NCBI RefSeq assembly: GCF_000208865.1 | Contig: NC_018390.1 | Span: 262,798-326,797 of the forward strand | DNA: 64,000 bases | DNA from: Neospora caninum Liverpool | Taxonomy: Eukaryota > Apicomplexa > Conoidasida > Eucoccidiorida > Sarcocystidae | Reading direction: 5' to 3' | In this document: positions 13,701 through 24,712 of the stretch, piece by piece | Position numbering within the stretch: the first letter of the stretch is position 1 | Layout of the letters: each line of letters opens with the position of its first letter | Notes under the pieces: generated by a model | The model's input: only the letters and a program-made list of their open reading frames with translations | What the model was told of the DNA's origin: nothing | Databases searched by the model: none | Made by a program: the position numbers and the translations under genes

Positions 13701-16700
13701 GGAAGAAAAGGGGAACATAAAAACCGATGCAGCTGTCCGTCAGGAGACGTTTCCAGAATCATGTCGACACCTGCACGAAACGCATGAATACATATGCACA
13801 TGCATGTATACGTCGATGTATCTGTAACTGCCTGTGCGTGTCCATTGATCTAATCTGCAAAAGTGTAAAGATCACGACGGCCCGATGGGCATCGCGAGGA
13901 AAGGCAAAGACAAGGTCAGAACAGGCAGCTGTGTTTCGCGTTTTCAGGGGTCAGAAGACCAGGCGGCGGAAAGTCGCTCCTTACCCGCAAGGCCCGACAG
14001 ACGCTGCCTGGCGCTGCTCGAAGGCGAGGCGGCGCGCGAGCACGGGCAGAAGAGAAGCGACTGCATGCGCGAGTTGTGCGCTCTGCGTCTCGCCACCCGA
14101 CTGCGAACCAGCAAAAGACGAGGGGAAGGCTCTGAACGGCTGCTGGGGCGAAGCGTCGGAGGGGACTTCCGAACTGGCGGCTGCATGCAGAGGCGAGGCA
14201 GGAGACTGGAAACGCAGTGGGAACGGATGCCGAGGAGAGGAGGGCGGAGACGGCGCCTGAGAGAGAGAAGACTGTAGGGGGCGAGCGGCGTTTAACTGCG
14301 GCATACACTTGGAGACGGAGAGCATGAACGAAGGAATGTCTCGGCCTGGCAGATCGCGCAGAAGGCCTGCCGGCTGTTCCACGAGGCGAAGGAGAAGACA
14401 GCGCGAAATTGCAGAGTGCGGAGAGCAGGGAGGAAGCGAGGGCAGATCAAAACGCTTTTGGGTTTCCTTGACAACCGGATCCGCGGCCAGAGTGCCGTGA
14501 ACCGCCGCTGCGTCGAATGGACTCCGAGTCAACTGTATGTACAGCCCAAGCGCAGTCGCCGGAGAGAGGCTCTTGACGTGCGGAAGGAGCTGACCCGAGA
14601 GAAGACACACAGCTGCATTCAGATACGGAAATCTCTCAGAATCGGAGCGCGGAAAAGACTCTGCGCGCTCCGTTCCCTTCTTCCGATTTGCGGGACGCTC
14701 TGAGACAGACAGCGGAACAGCCACAAAGGCCTTCCGCTTTGCGAGATGAGGATTCCCTCTCTTTTCTATCACCGTCTCGCCTTCGCGGGCAGCCAACCCC
14801 AGCGAAGCTCGAGAAGGAGAAAGCGGAGGAGACGGTGGAGGAGCGGCAGGAAACGGAGAAGGAACGGGGACAAGAAGAGAGGAAAACGGAAGGGTGGAGA
14901 CGTCACGTTCGCGAGACGCATTGAGAGTCGAACGCTGATGAGAAAACGAAACAGGAGGAGAGACAGAAGGCGAGGAAGCAGAGACGGGAGGGGGAGAAGA
15001 AGCCGGGGAAGACACCGGAGAAGTGGAAGGCGACGCAAGAGAGGAAGGAGTCGCAACTGGTGAGAAGGCGCCAACGTGCTGCGACGCTTGTATCCCAGTC
15101 CTGTCTCGTTTTCTCTCCTCGCACTTCGTGCAACGCAAGGCTGAGGCAAGAGTCGTTAAGGCTGAGCCGACCTGCTCGGTCGTGAACAAAGACAGTCCCA
15201 GGGTCGGTCTCCGTTCCACGCCATTTTCCGTGTCGCTGTCTCTCGCCACTCCGTCTCGGCTAGGCTCGTCTGTTTCGTCCTCGTCTCGAGCGCTTCCACT
15301 CTCCGCTTCGCTTTCGACTGCTCGTTCGCTGCTGGCGACTGCCCTCCTGGCACACTTCCAATGCTCTTCAGGCGCTGCCGCGCGAAACGTGGCCTCCCCG
15401 GTTGCTTCGCCCTCCCTCGCCTGACTCGCCTTTTCAACTCCAAAAAGGGGACTCCGTTCTGGCCCCAGAGGAACAGGGGAGGAAGTCGAGGCGGACGAAG
15501 AAAACGCACACGACCGAGAAAACCAAGACACAACCAGGTAAGGTAGGCACGCTCGCGCGAAACGCTCAAAGAAGAAGAGGAAGAAAAACTGAGCCTGGTA
15601 CAGCTGGTGAAGTCTCTCGGTGGTTGGGTCATGGCGCTGTGTCCCCTTCTCTTTTTCCGCCCCGTCGCCACTCTCGTACTCGCCTCGCACATGATTCTTC
15701 TCGAAACCTCTGGGGACTTCCGTCTGGTCGGTCGCGTTTCGTTCTTCGCGTCCCGCGCTCGCTTCGCTGCCTCTTTCCCGGTCGCTGGAAGCGCCTCCTG
15801 GCCGCTGCACTAGACGCTCGACTTCGGCCGCTGTGTGTCGCTGGTGCGACGCGAGAGCCTGCACAATCCGAAGCAGACTGCGGGTGTCTGACCTCCCGCC
15901 CGGTCGTTCGTCTCCGGTCTGAGCCCGCGCCTCGCTTCCCTCTGCTCGAGAAGCGCCGCAGCAGGCCTGCGCAGCCCTCGCCTCTGGTGTCCCGCGGCTC
16001 TCGCCTCCCCGTTCCTCTCCGAGGAGCTTCCTCGCTTTCAGCGCTTGCGCCTCGTCCTTCGGGACCCGGGCGGAGCTGCCGGAGACCGGACGCCCCACCG
16101 CCTGCCTGTCTCGCTCGCGCAGGAGACCTCGCAGCTCCAGCTCGAGACGCTCCAGAAGCCGGAAGTAGAAGCGGTGAATCACCCAGACCGGAGCCAGTCC
16201 CGCGCTGCTCCCAGAGACGGCAGCAGACAAAGACGACAAAGAGGCAGAACGAGAGAAAGCGGCTGAAGAAGAGGAGGAGGCAGTGGAGGACGAGGAAGAA
16301 GCGGTGGAGGACGAGGAAGAAGCGGTGGAGGACGAGGAACAAGCGGTGGAGGACGAGGAAGAAGCGGCGGAGGACGAGGAATGGGGAGACGGGGACAGGA
16401 GCAACGGGAGAGGTTGGAAGAGAGTGAGATTTGCTTTGTTGAGTGACTCGACAATGTCGGCAAGCAAACAGAGCTGCAAACAGAACACTCACAGTGTATA
16501 TACACCCCATCATCCCCAGACGCACTTGCCGATATACACCTGTTGGGCTGTTTATCGAACCCCACGGATGCAAGCGTGCATTACAGACGTAGGTGGAAAT
16601 GCTTGTTTGAGAGCATCGAGCACGTGGACGTGTATACCTCCTCGAGTTCTGCCTTAGAAACAGGATCTACACATGTGGGACCCGCGGGGGGAGATATGTG

Positions 16701-17584
16701 CGATCGATTCTACCTCAGGTGTTTCGTCTCACCCTTGTTTTAAGAATTAAGTCCCCTTTCAGGGTTTTCCCCACGCAGCGATGCCAGAAGGTGTGGAGTC
16801 TGAGCGCTTCTCCGTGGCACGACTGCATCTCTCTGTCGCCTCTCTCCTCTCGCTCTTTCTCCTTCTCGCGCTCTCTCTTGCACTCGCTTGCTCTCGCGCC
16901 TTCTCTCTGTCTCTCCGTTGGTCTCGCTCCCCGCCGCCGTGGATCGCCTCGTGAAGGCCTTAGGGTGGAGACATAGCAGTCAGCGACGGCGCGCATGCAG
17001 GCAGCGATTTGCGAGTCTGTGAGTGCATGCACGTCTGTGGCCGCCATCATGGCCAGGAGATCCTTCACGCGCGTTTTCCGGGATTTCTCTTGAAAGGCCA
17101 AAACGACTTCGTGCGAGGCGCGGCGCTGGACGGCGCCCCCCTCCGGCTTCTCTCTTTCGCGACTGCATGCAGAGTCGCCATCCGCAGAAGAAGCGGGCGA
17201 AGAAGAATGCGAGGGAAAAGGAGGGGAAGAGGAGCAAGAAGAAGCACAGGCACAAGACGGGGTAGGAGACACGGAAGACGGCCAAGATGACGCAGGAGAA
17301 AGAGGGGAAGAAGAGGAACGGGATGACAAGCAAGAACGAGACGAGAAGGGAGACGCCGACGGAGAGTAGGAAGACGCCGACGGAGAGTAGGAAGACGCCG
17401 ACGGAGAGTAGGAAGACGGAGACGAGAGCGACGAAGACAAAGACAGAGGCGAGGAGGAACCCCACGGGGCAGGAAAAGAAGAGAAGGAAGGAGGAAACGC
17501 AGAAGCGAAGCGGGAAAAGGCCACTTGGAGTCGAAAGCGTCTGTCGCAGGTGGACAGAGAAGAAGAGCTGGGCCTCAGCGGCAT
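9927..17584 (-). CDS. Large HPR/FASTK-like helical-repeat protein (putative)
   Basis: A minus-strand gene assembled from phase-matched exons: 17584-16775, 16473-13985, 13521-13323, 12453-12067, 11350-11256, 11127-10859, 10282-10026 and tentatively 9971-9927, about 1,516 residues. All junctions are GT-AG; several donors are strong (GTAAGG at 13984, GTAAGA at 13322 and 12066, GTAAGG at 11255 and 10025). Islands of amphipathic helix sit in Ser/Arg-rich filler: 'KDLLAMMAATDVHALTD', 'LCLLADIVESLNKANLTLF', 'VEHVISLSRIAHAALKLGL', 'SALQEDVLSAVVNALRP' and 'RFEEVEAVVGPYTV'. The last two resemble the segment that precedes the RAP domain in FASTK and heptatricopeptide-repeat (HPR) proteins, which bind organelle RNA. 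I could not find a convincing RAP domain after it; the last exon gives only 'IYMPRRPGLKHRGN' and a stop, so the C-terminus is uncertain. Family assignment is an inference from pattern only. Confidence 0.4.
10667..10714. repeat. (TA)n microsatellite
   Basis: An uninterrupted run of TA dinucleotides followed by TACATA variants. It lies in the intron 10858-10283 of the HPR-like gene model. Confidence 0.95.
17352..17414 (-). repeat. 21-bp tandem repeat in coding exon (3 copies)
   Basis: Three exact 21-bp units, begun by GACGCCGACGGAGAGTAGGA on the plus strand. On the minus strand they encode a seven-residue repeat of the type SPSASSY inside the Ser-rich N-terminal exon of the HPR-like protein. 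Length divisible by three keeps the frame, so copy number could vary between strains without breaking the gene. Confidence 0.9.
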
Positions 17585-19056
17585 TTTGTGCAGTGGGCAA
17601 AAGGAAATTGACTGTCCTTTTTCAAGAGCGGCAGGCGTCTCCCTCTCTCCTGTTCCCGCCGCATCAAGGCGGTGAAGCGCGAGAAAAGCCGATATCTTCG
17701 TCTCGAGAGAGATCCGGCTCCATCTTTTCCTCCTTCACTTTCTCTTTCTCCTTTGCCTCGTTCACGGGATTTTGCGAGCCAGCTCTCTCGCATGCGGTGG
17801 TGCGCCCGGTGACGGGCGACAGAAAAAAAAATTTGGAAAAGGCGAGCGAAAAGAAGAGCGCAGCGTCGCTGAAAGGAGAACGCGGAGGCAACAGGCCTCT
17901 CAAAAAAAGACATGACAATCGACAGTTTTTGCGTTTGCCCATCTGTAAGGGTAAGGCTTTCCAAATTCCGCGTGTTTTTAAAATGTTTGCATGCATGCAC
18001 GCGCGACGAGCGTGAAAAGACGAGAGAGCGCAGCTTTTTTCGCAGAATCTCGAGAGAAAGATACACGTAAACCACTCCTTCCACAAATGCTCTCGGGAAA
18101 AGTTCAAATGCTTCTTCTCTTGAAAGGTCCGCTGCCTTTTTTCCTCCTCTTCTGTCTCTTCCCCGGAGAGAGAGAGAGGAAGAGCCAGGAGAAAGGGTAG
18201 ATAAGTTCGTTTCTGTCTCCGCTTGGCTTGGGCAAGAGGACCATGGATGTGCGATTTATTTTTTTAAAAAGGGCCTTCCTTCGTCTCCAGGAGACGTTCA
18301 TTTGCCCGCCGCTCTAACAATTCCGAAGACTCTCCTTGTCGCCCGAAAATAGCTCTGTGGCTCTTGCCTCTTTTTCGAGCCCAAAGGAGAGTGCGCTTCC
18401 GGCCCGCTCGTGCGCATGCGTCTTTTGAATCTTCAAGACAAAAAGCCGACGCCGCTTCTCTCTCCTTTTCCCATGTTTTATCGTGCGTCGGCACTCTTTG
18501 TCTTGCGGTGTCTGCGGAGGGATCTTTTTCGAATCTTTTCCTCTTGAAACTCGAGAAAAGCCGGCCGAGAAACAGTGCGAAACGGCCCAGCCAGAATCTC
18601 TCTGAGCCGCACGGAGACGCGAGGCGGATGATTTTTAGTGCGCCAAAAACCGAGGAGAGGCGTCGATTTAGGTGTATGTACCGCGCGAGAGGCGAGTTTG
18701 AGAAAGAGGAGAAAACCTCGAAAGGGATCGGGCACACTTTCTCTCGAAAGGCGAGCAGAGAAATTTACAGTCCCGAAGCAGTTTTTTTAGGCAGAAAACC
18801 AGACGAGCAGGGGAGAGAAAGAACGAAAGAGAAGGAAGAGGAAAGACGAAGAACCCAAAAGAGAGGCAGAAGCCTCACCGTGAAAGCCGAGGCACGTCTC
18901 TTGCCTTTCTTCTTCCTGCATCCCCTCTCGCTCGTCCCTCCGTTTTTATATCGACCCTTTTTTCTGACGGCTCGGACTGCCGCTTCTTCCTCCCTTCTTT
19001 TCCGCCTCTTCTCTGCCCCGCATCTTCCTCTGTTCAGTCCATCCTCCTCTGCGCAG
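17585..19056. promoter_or_regulatory. Divergent promoter, HPR-like / IBA57
   Basis: Two start codons facing away from each other (minus-strand ATG at 17584, plus-strand ATG at 19057) leave 1.47 kb that should hold both promoters and 5' leaders. Several copies of the GAGACG core are present, including a near-perfect inverted pair at 18282-18296 (CGTCTCCAGGAGACG). WGAGACG is a known Toxoplasma promoter element; its use here is inferred. The last 150 bases before 19057 are pyrimidine-rich and the start is preceded by GCGCAG. Confidence 0.45.
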
Positions 19057-22000
19057 ATGACGTCTCCTGTGCATCTGCTGCTGAGGCGTGGCGGAGGATC
19101 ACCTGCTACGCGAGGGTGCGGAGCAACTGGCGACGAAGGGCGGCCTGCGGAACGACTCTGCCGACTCTTCTCTTCTCTCTCCTCGCGAGACGAGAAACCT
19201 TTTTTCCGTCTCGTCGCGCTCCCCAAGCGCCGTCTCCTGCGCGTTGCCGGCCCGGATGCAGCCACGTGAGTGCCGTGCGCCGTCCTTCGGCGCACAGCGT
19301 CCACAAGTCAACTGCAAACGGTCCTGCACGGGAGCCTCTTTCCTCTCACGCAGCGAGATACGCGTGAAGGCGTGAGGGCCGAGCCGTAGCTTCCAGTGTG
19401 TACACAATGTGTAAACAGAGACGCGTCTGTGAATTGGGAAGAAGCGACCCAGCGACAGACGAGGGAGGCGAAGAAGAGACAGAACAGGGAGACCGGAAAT
19501 TGAACAGAGAAGGCGAGGAAGGACCAGCGAGAGACGACAAGAGAGTAGAGGAGGGAGAACACGGGAGAGACCAAGAGAGAGACCAAGACAGAGAACGACA
19601 CGGACAAAAAAGCGGAGAGAACACGAGAGAAGAGGGCGAACAAGACCGCGAAGATGGGGACGAGAGGGAGAAGAAGAGAGAGGCGGAGCGCGAGAAGTGG
19701 AGACGGCGTTCTTTGCACTGTGTTGCGGTTCGCGTTTTTGCGTGTGTCCAGCTTTCTGCAGGGACTCGTGACACAAGACGTTCGCTTCCTTGAATCGCCC
19801 CGTGCTTCCTCGCCTTCTCAGTTTGCTCGTCTCTTCTCCAAGCGGCCTCCCTCCTCATCTTCCGCTTCGTCCTTCGCGCGTGTTTCCGTCTCAGCTTCTC
19901 GCCGTTCTGCCTCCCCTTTCGCCTTTGCCCCCGACCTTCACCTCTTTCCTACCTCCTCCTGTTTTCTCTCCTCTACACTGTCTTCCTCTTGTCCCTCTTC
20001 TTCTCCCGCTTCTTCTGCTCTTTCTTCCTCTTCTCTTTCTCCTCCGTTGTGGGTTCCAGGCTTCGTGGGTGCGCGAGCAGCGCCTTTCGCCCTTCTGAAC
20101 ACACAGGGGCGAGTGCTCCTCGATGGCCACGTCGTACACCTGCCGAGGAAAGAGGCAGGGGAAGCCTCTGAGGCCGAAGACGGGCTGCGGGTCGCAGATG
20201 AAGACGCCTTTCTCCTCGACGTCGACGCCGCCGTCGGAGATCGCCTCTTTTCTTTCCTTCAGGTGAGCGAGAAGAACGCAGGGAAACGGAGGTACTACAT
20301 AAGGACTTGACGGGAGGCTGTACAGCTTGTTCGCGCTGCCGACACCCCTATAGTCGCCGACACGAGGTCTCAGCGAAGCTCCACGCTGCGGCGTCAGGGT
20401 GTGCATTGCGTGTACGCAAAACGCTGACTCGCTGCTGTCTATATATGCACACGACGCGGGGGCGTGTTAAGACAGAGTAGATGCGGAAATGCATGCATTC
20501 TGTATTTCGAAGTTGTGCCCACTTCTTAGCTTGGCGGTAGGTGTGATAGCGAAGCCAAAGAGAGGGGACGCGTCTCGCTAAAGTGGATGTGTGTTCTCCC
20601 TGTGAAAGCGCTTAGGCATCGGGCCAACTCAAACCGATGGTCGGCAGATGTCGACTTGCGAGGCGACATGCCGTCACAACAATGTATAAATGTATATAGA
20701 TTTACTCCTGCACTTAGGACTGTAGAGTGATTTGTCTATCTGGGTACGCACATCTGTCGAAACAGAAATATATGTATATATATATGTATATATACATATG
20801 TGTATTTCTGTTTGAATGCATGCATGTGGACGCGTGCGTCCCGGAAGACGGGCTGCGAAGGTTCGCTCCAGTACGAGTCCACGTGGTACCCTGCCGTTTT
20901 CTCACGTCTCTGCCATCGTTTTTTTCTTTTCGGCGTTCTGTTGCTTCCTCAGCGGGAGTCGGGGCTCCCAGGGTTGCGTGCGTTTTCTTTTTTTTCTTCA
21001 GCGTCGCCGTCTTTCTTCGCGCGTCGAAGTGAAGGGTCTCTCCGTCGACGTGCTGCAGCTTCTTCCGCCCGCGTGTCTCTCCTTCTCTCCCCTGTCTCCC
21101 TTCGCCTTCGCCTCGCGTCTCGCCGGAGTTCAGGGAGTAGCTGCGGCACGTGAAGAGGGAAGTCCGGTCGCTGGGGAGGCCTTCGGCAGCGGCGTGAATC
21201 TCGCGGGTGCCGGGGAGGATTCCTCCCCTCCGGGATACGAGGGCGTGAGCGCGGAGAGTGAGCATCTCCTCCGTCTCTGGGCGCATGCGAAGCGCCTGGC
21301 GGAGCACCTGACTTCCGGAACGCCTTACGGCCTCCTCAACGTCTCGGGCGACCGCCGAGAAGGCTGGTTGCTGACGAGCGTCAGCGGGAACAGAGACAGG
21401 CGAGACGAACGGCGAGAGGACGCAGTCGGAGCGGATCGTGAGGGACAGAGCTCGCCCATAGACGGGCGAGAGACTCCAGCGTGGGAGGCGCGGAACCGCG
21501 GCCTAGTGACGGTCGACGGCAGGTCCCCGAGGATGGGGTTTCGGGTGTATGTACACTCGGGGCAAGGGGAGGAGGCGCGATGTTTCGGAGAGGAACCAGG
21601 CAGTGGACCGGCGGATTCGAAGACCACAGCGCAGCCACCAGTCTTCTTCGTGGACGTGTGTGGTGTGACGGAGACGGAGGCAGGGAAAAACGCAGACGCC
21701 GCGTCTCTCGAAACGCGCTTGGCGGCCTCTTCGTTCCTCCACGCGTACTCTCCTTCGGTTCTGCTCGCGTCGCGAGGGCTCTCCTCGCCGCAGTTGTACG
21801 AGCTTCGACGGCGCGCGCTCGGCGTCCCCGAAGGCCCCGCGGAAGTCGGGATCCAGCGGTACCTCCTCCAGCACTTGAACATGGACTGGCAGGCGTACAT
21901 ACACCCGCGAGTGAACAAGGGATGCTTCCTCGGCCAGGAAGTCGTCACCCGTGCGCTGCTCCAGCTCTCCAATCGACGGCGGCTGGCGAGTTTCGTCATC

Positions 22001-23098
22001 GTCAGTCGCGCACAAGAGGCGTTCTCCTCGCCTTCTCAGGGTCGCGAGTCTCCCCGCTCTTCTCGCGCTCGCGCCGCTTCTTCGCCTTCTGTTTCCGCCT
22101 CTGAGGTTCGCCCTGCTGGTGAAGCCGGCGCGCATGGTGTCTCGCCGCCGGCGCCCGAAACGCCGGACGCGTCCACCTTGCCTTCGCCGACTTCTCGCCG
22201 CCTTCCGGCCCTCGCGGGACCGCAGGCAGCGTTTCCCGTTTCCTCCGCTTTGCCGCTCGGCGCCTCTCGAGAGCCGCACAGCTTGCTCCCGCAGCGTCGC
22301 GTTCCGGGTCGCTGCCAGCACGACACGCCGTCGTTTACCCATCTCTTCCCGCCTTGGTGCGAACACTTTCGGCCTTCGCGTCATTTTCCACTGCCTCGCG
22401 ACTCCCCTCCGCCTGCAGCTTCGTCGGAACCAGGCCGAGGCACCAAGGGCTCTCTTCACGGGTCGTCCGCGCCCGAGCGCCTTGCCGCGGAGAAGCGTGA
22501 GGCGGGAGACGACGAAGGTGAACTGTTTCGAGGATTTCTTCCCGGGCTTTTTCCGCCTGGGGAACTCGAGCACTGGGCGCGCATCCTGTGCCTCGCTGAC
22601 GCGGCAGCCGTCCGGCAGCTGGAACGCCCAGACGCGGAAACGGAGGGCGTGGAGGCACGGAGAGCTGGCGAGCAGCGAGACACAGGATGCGCGCCCACGC
22701 GTGGAGAAGACCCGGAAGGCAGAGGAGCGAAGAACGACGGGCGCTCGGAGACACTGGAAGCCGCAACGCAGCAAAAACCAAGAAAAATCTACGTCTACAC
22801 TCGGGGGTGGACGGCGCCCACGCACGCTTCTCCAAGGGAAGAGCATCCGGAAGAAAAGGCCAAGCGACGCTCGCCAGCGGCGGCTTCGGGGTGGACAGAA
22901 GTCGGCGAGGTCGTCGTGGAACCCGCGAGAGAGAGGCACGGCGCAACTCTCGGCGTCGGAATCTGCATGCTGCGCGCGAGAGCGGGCGACCCGCCTCTGA
23001 AGAGTTACGAAGTGAGACGAGCGCGCGTGACACACGAGACGTCGCGGCAAGGCCTGCCGCCGAGTGGAGCCTCACGTTTTGTCGAAGACGCGCGGTGA
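19057..23098 (+). CDS. IBA57/YgfZ-type iron-sulfur assembly protein
   Basis: Three exons, 19057-19265, 19752-20262 and 21002-23098, sum to 939 codons (938 residues), with junctions GCCAC|GTGAGT and CTTCAG|GTGAGC and acceptors TGTCCAG and TTCTTCAG. The first join reads 'LLRVAGPDAATFLQGLVTQDV', the classic start of the GcvT/YgfZ folate-binding fold. Further on come 'GRVLLDGHVV' and, near residue 545, the family motif 'KGCFLGQEVVTRA' (K-G-C-x-x-G-Q-E). In other eukaryotes IBA57 works with ISCA1/ISCA2 in the mitochondrial matrix to make [4Fe-4S] clusters. The N-terminus 'MTSPVHLLLRRGGG' is basic and lacks early acidic residues, which fits a mitochondrial presequence. The protein is more than twice the usual length because Ser/Pro/Glu-rich insertions separate the conserved blocks, the largest after the KGC motif. 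The acidic domain around the QGLVTQD and KGC blocks makes the family call firm; subcellular site is inferred. Confidence 0.85.
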
Positions 23099-23283
23099 TC
23101 GAGACGAGAGATAGAGCCAGATAGCTGCACATGTAGAGGTAGTACCAAGTGCAGAGATCGAGAGATGTTTGTAGAGACAAAATGGAACACAGAACTATAT
23201 AGAAGAATTGCAGCAACCAGACGGAAGGACTCGCCCCTGGCTGTCGGACAGGCAGTTTGTTCTCTTGTGTCATTCCTCAAGGG

Positions 23284-23299
23284 GGGTTTAGGGTTTAGG
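23284..23299. repeat. Interstitial telomere-like motif (TTTAGGG)2
   Basis: Two adjoining TTTAGGG units flanked by G-rich sequence, 190 bases after the IBA57 stop codon. TTTAGGG is the apicomplexan and plant type telomere repeat. Two units is short and may be chance. Confidence 0.5.
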
Positions 23300-23775
23300 A
23301 CGCAGGCGGGGCGTCGTCGTCCACAACCTGGCTTTGTGTGCAGCGCATGCGTCGCGTTCTCGTGAACCGTTTCAGTGTGTCACTTTTCTCTCCGCTGATG
23401 TTCTCGTTCCTCGTCGCCTTCTCGCCGTCTTTTTGGTTTCCTCTTTCGTTCACGATCTGGGGCTACGACGTGGACATCTGACGGCGCCCGCGCCCCGGTC
23501 GCAACCCGCTGCCTGTGTCGCACGTAAAAATTCCCTCATCCTCGCGTGCTTCGCCGAGGTCCCCAGACGACTCCACCTGGAGTCTGTGCTGTCGGTTTGT
23601 TTCCTGTTGCTGTCTTTTTCGTCGCACTTTGCCTCGCTCGTTTCTCGATTGCCTGGCCCCGTCACCTTCTGTCGCTTTCTGGTTGTATGTCTCGTCCTTG
23701 CGTGTCTGTCCCTATATCTGCGGTCTCTCGTCTGTATCTCCGCTTCCGTCTTTCTGTTTGTCCCCTCTGTGTCAG

Positions 23776-24180
23776 GACTATCTCGCGTCTCTAGGGCAGT
23801 GGATGGCATCTCCGTCTCCCGCCTTGATCGCCCGAAAGCCGCCCTCTGCATGGCCTCTGCCGCTTCTCTGCAACTTTCCCGGATCCCCCGACCACGCGCA
23901 TGCAGTTCCAGTCGCTCAAGGCGCGCAAAACGCTCCCCGTACAGACCCTGTACCAACTCCTGAGAAGCCCAGCAGCTGCGCGGCAGCGCGGAGTGGCGAC
24001 GGCGATTTCGCGCGTTCCGCCTGCGAGGACGAGTGCGCGGGCTTCGCCCGGAACTCGCAGGCGCCCGAAGAAGCAGAACAGACCGGGGACATCGAATGGT
24101 GTTTTCTTGGCCCTGCAATGTACGCCGTCGACGGATGGTTTGAGCAGCAAGCGCCTCCCAAAGTTGTTAGCAGCGCGTAA
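23776..24180 (+). other. Possible terminal exon of an unknown gene
   Basis: A pyrimidine-rich tract ends in TGTGTCAG at 23775 and is followed by a frame open for 134 codons to a TAA at 24178-24180, starting 'DYLASLGQWMASPSPALIA' and ending 'VDGWFEQQAPPKVVSSA'. I could not find a matching upstream exon with an ATG, and the opposite strand is also open here, so this may be chance. No family recognised. Confidence 0.2.
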
Positions 24181-24206
24181 AGAAACACGCATTCCAGATC
24201 GCCTCT

Positions 24207-24358
24207 CGAACTCACGTATGAGCATGCGTAGAGAGTCTTCTACTCGAACTCACGTATGAGCATGCGTAGAGAGTCTTCTACTCGAACTCACGTATGAGCA
24301 TGCGTAGAGAGTCTTCTACTCGAACTCACGTATGAGCATGCGTAGAGAGTCTTCTACT
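24207..24358. repeat. 38-bp tandem repeat, 4 copies
   Basis: Four exact head-to-tail copies of a 38-bp unit beginning CGAACTCACGTATGAGCATG. Each unit contains CACGTATGAG and GCATGCGTAGAGAG. No coding role is apparent; it lies between IBA57 and SDS22. Confidence 0.95.
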
Positions 24359-24441
24359 CGAGACGAATGTTCACACAGAGACGCGTCAGCGTGCACCTGT
24401 ATACAAATGCATACAGTTGCAGGTGTAGGCTCTACACATAT

Positions 24442-24571
24442 ACCTATATACCTATATATATATATATATATGTATTTGTATCCGCAGATAGGTCTAAGTT
24501 TACATATATATATATATATATATATATGAATGTGTGTATATATATGTATTTGTATCCGCAGATAGGTCTAA

Positions 24572-24614
<43 letters not shown>

Positions 24615-24712
24615 TGTGTGTATATATATGTATTTGTATCCGCAGATAGGTCTAAGTTTACATATATATATATATATGAATGTGTGTATATATATGTATA
24701 TATATAGAGAGA
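24442..24712. repeat. Composite repeat: unique core plus (TA)n, 3 copies
   Basis: A core GTATTTGTATCCGCAGATAG followed by GTCTAAGTTTACAT occurs at 24472, 24546 and 24630, and copies are joined by (TA)n and TGAATGTGTG spacers. The core is invariant while the TA part differs in length, so spacing is 74 then 84 bases. Confidence 0.9.
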
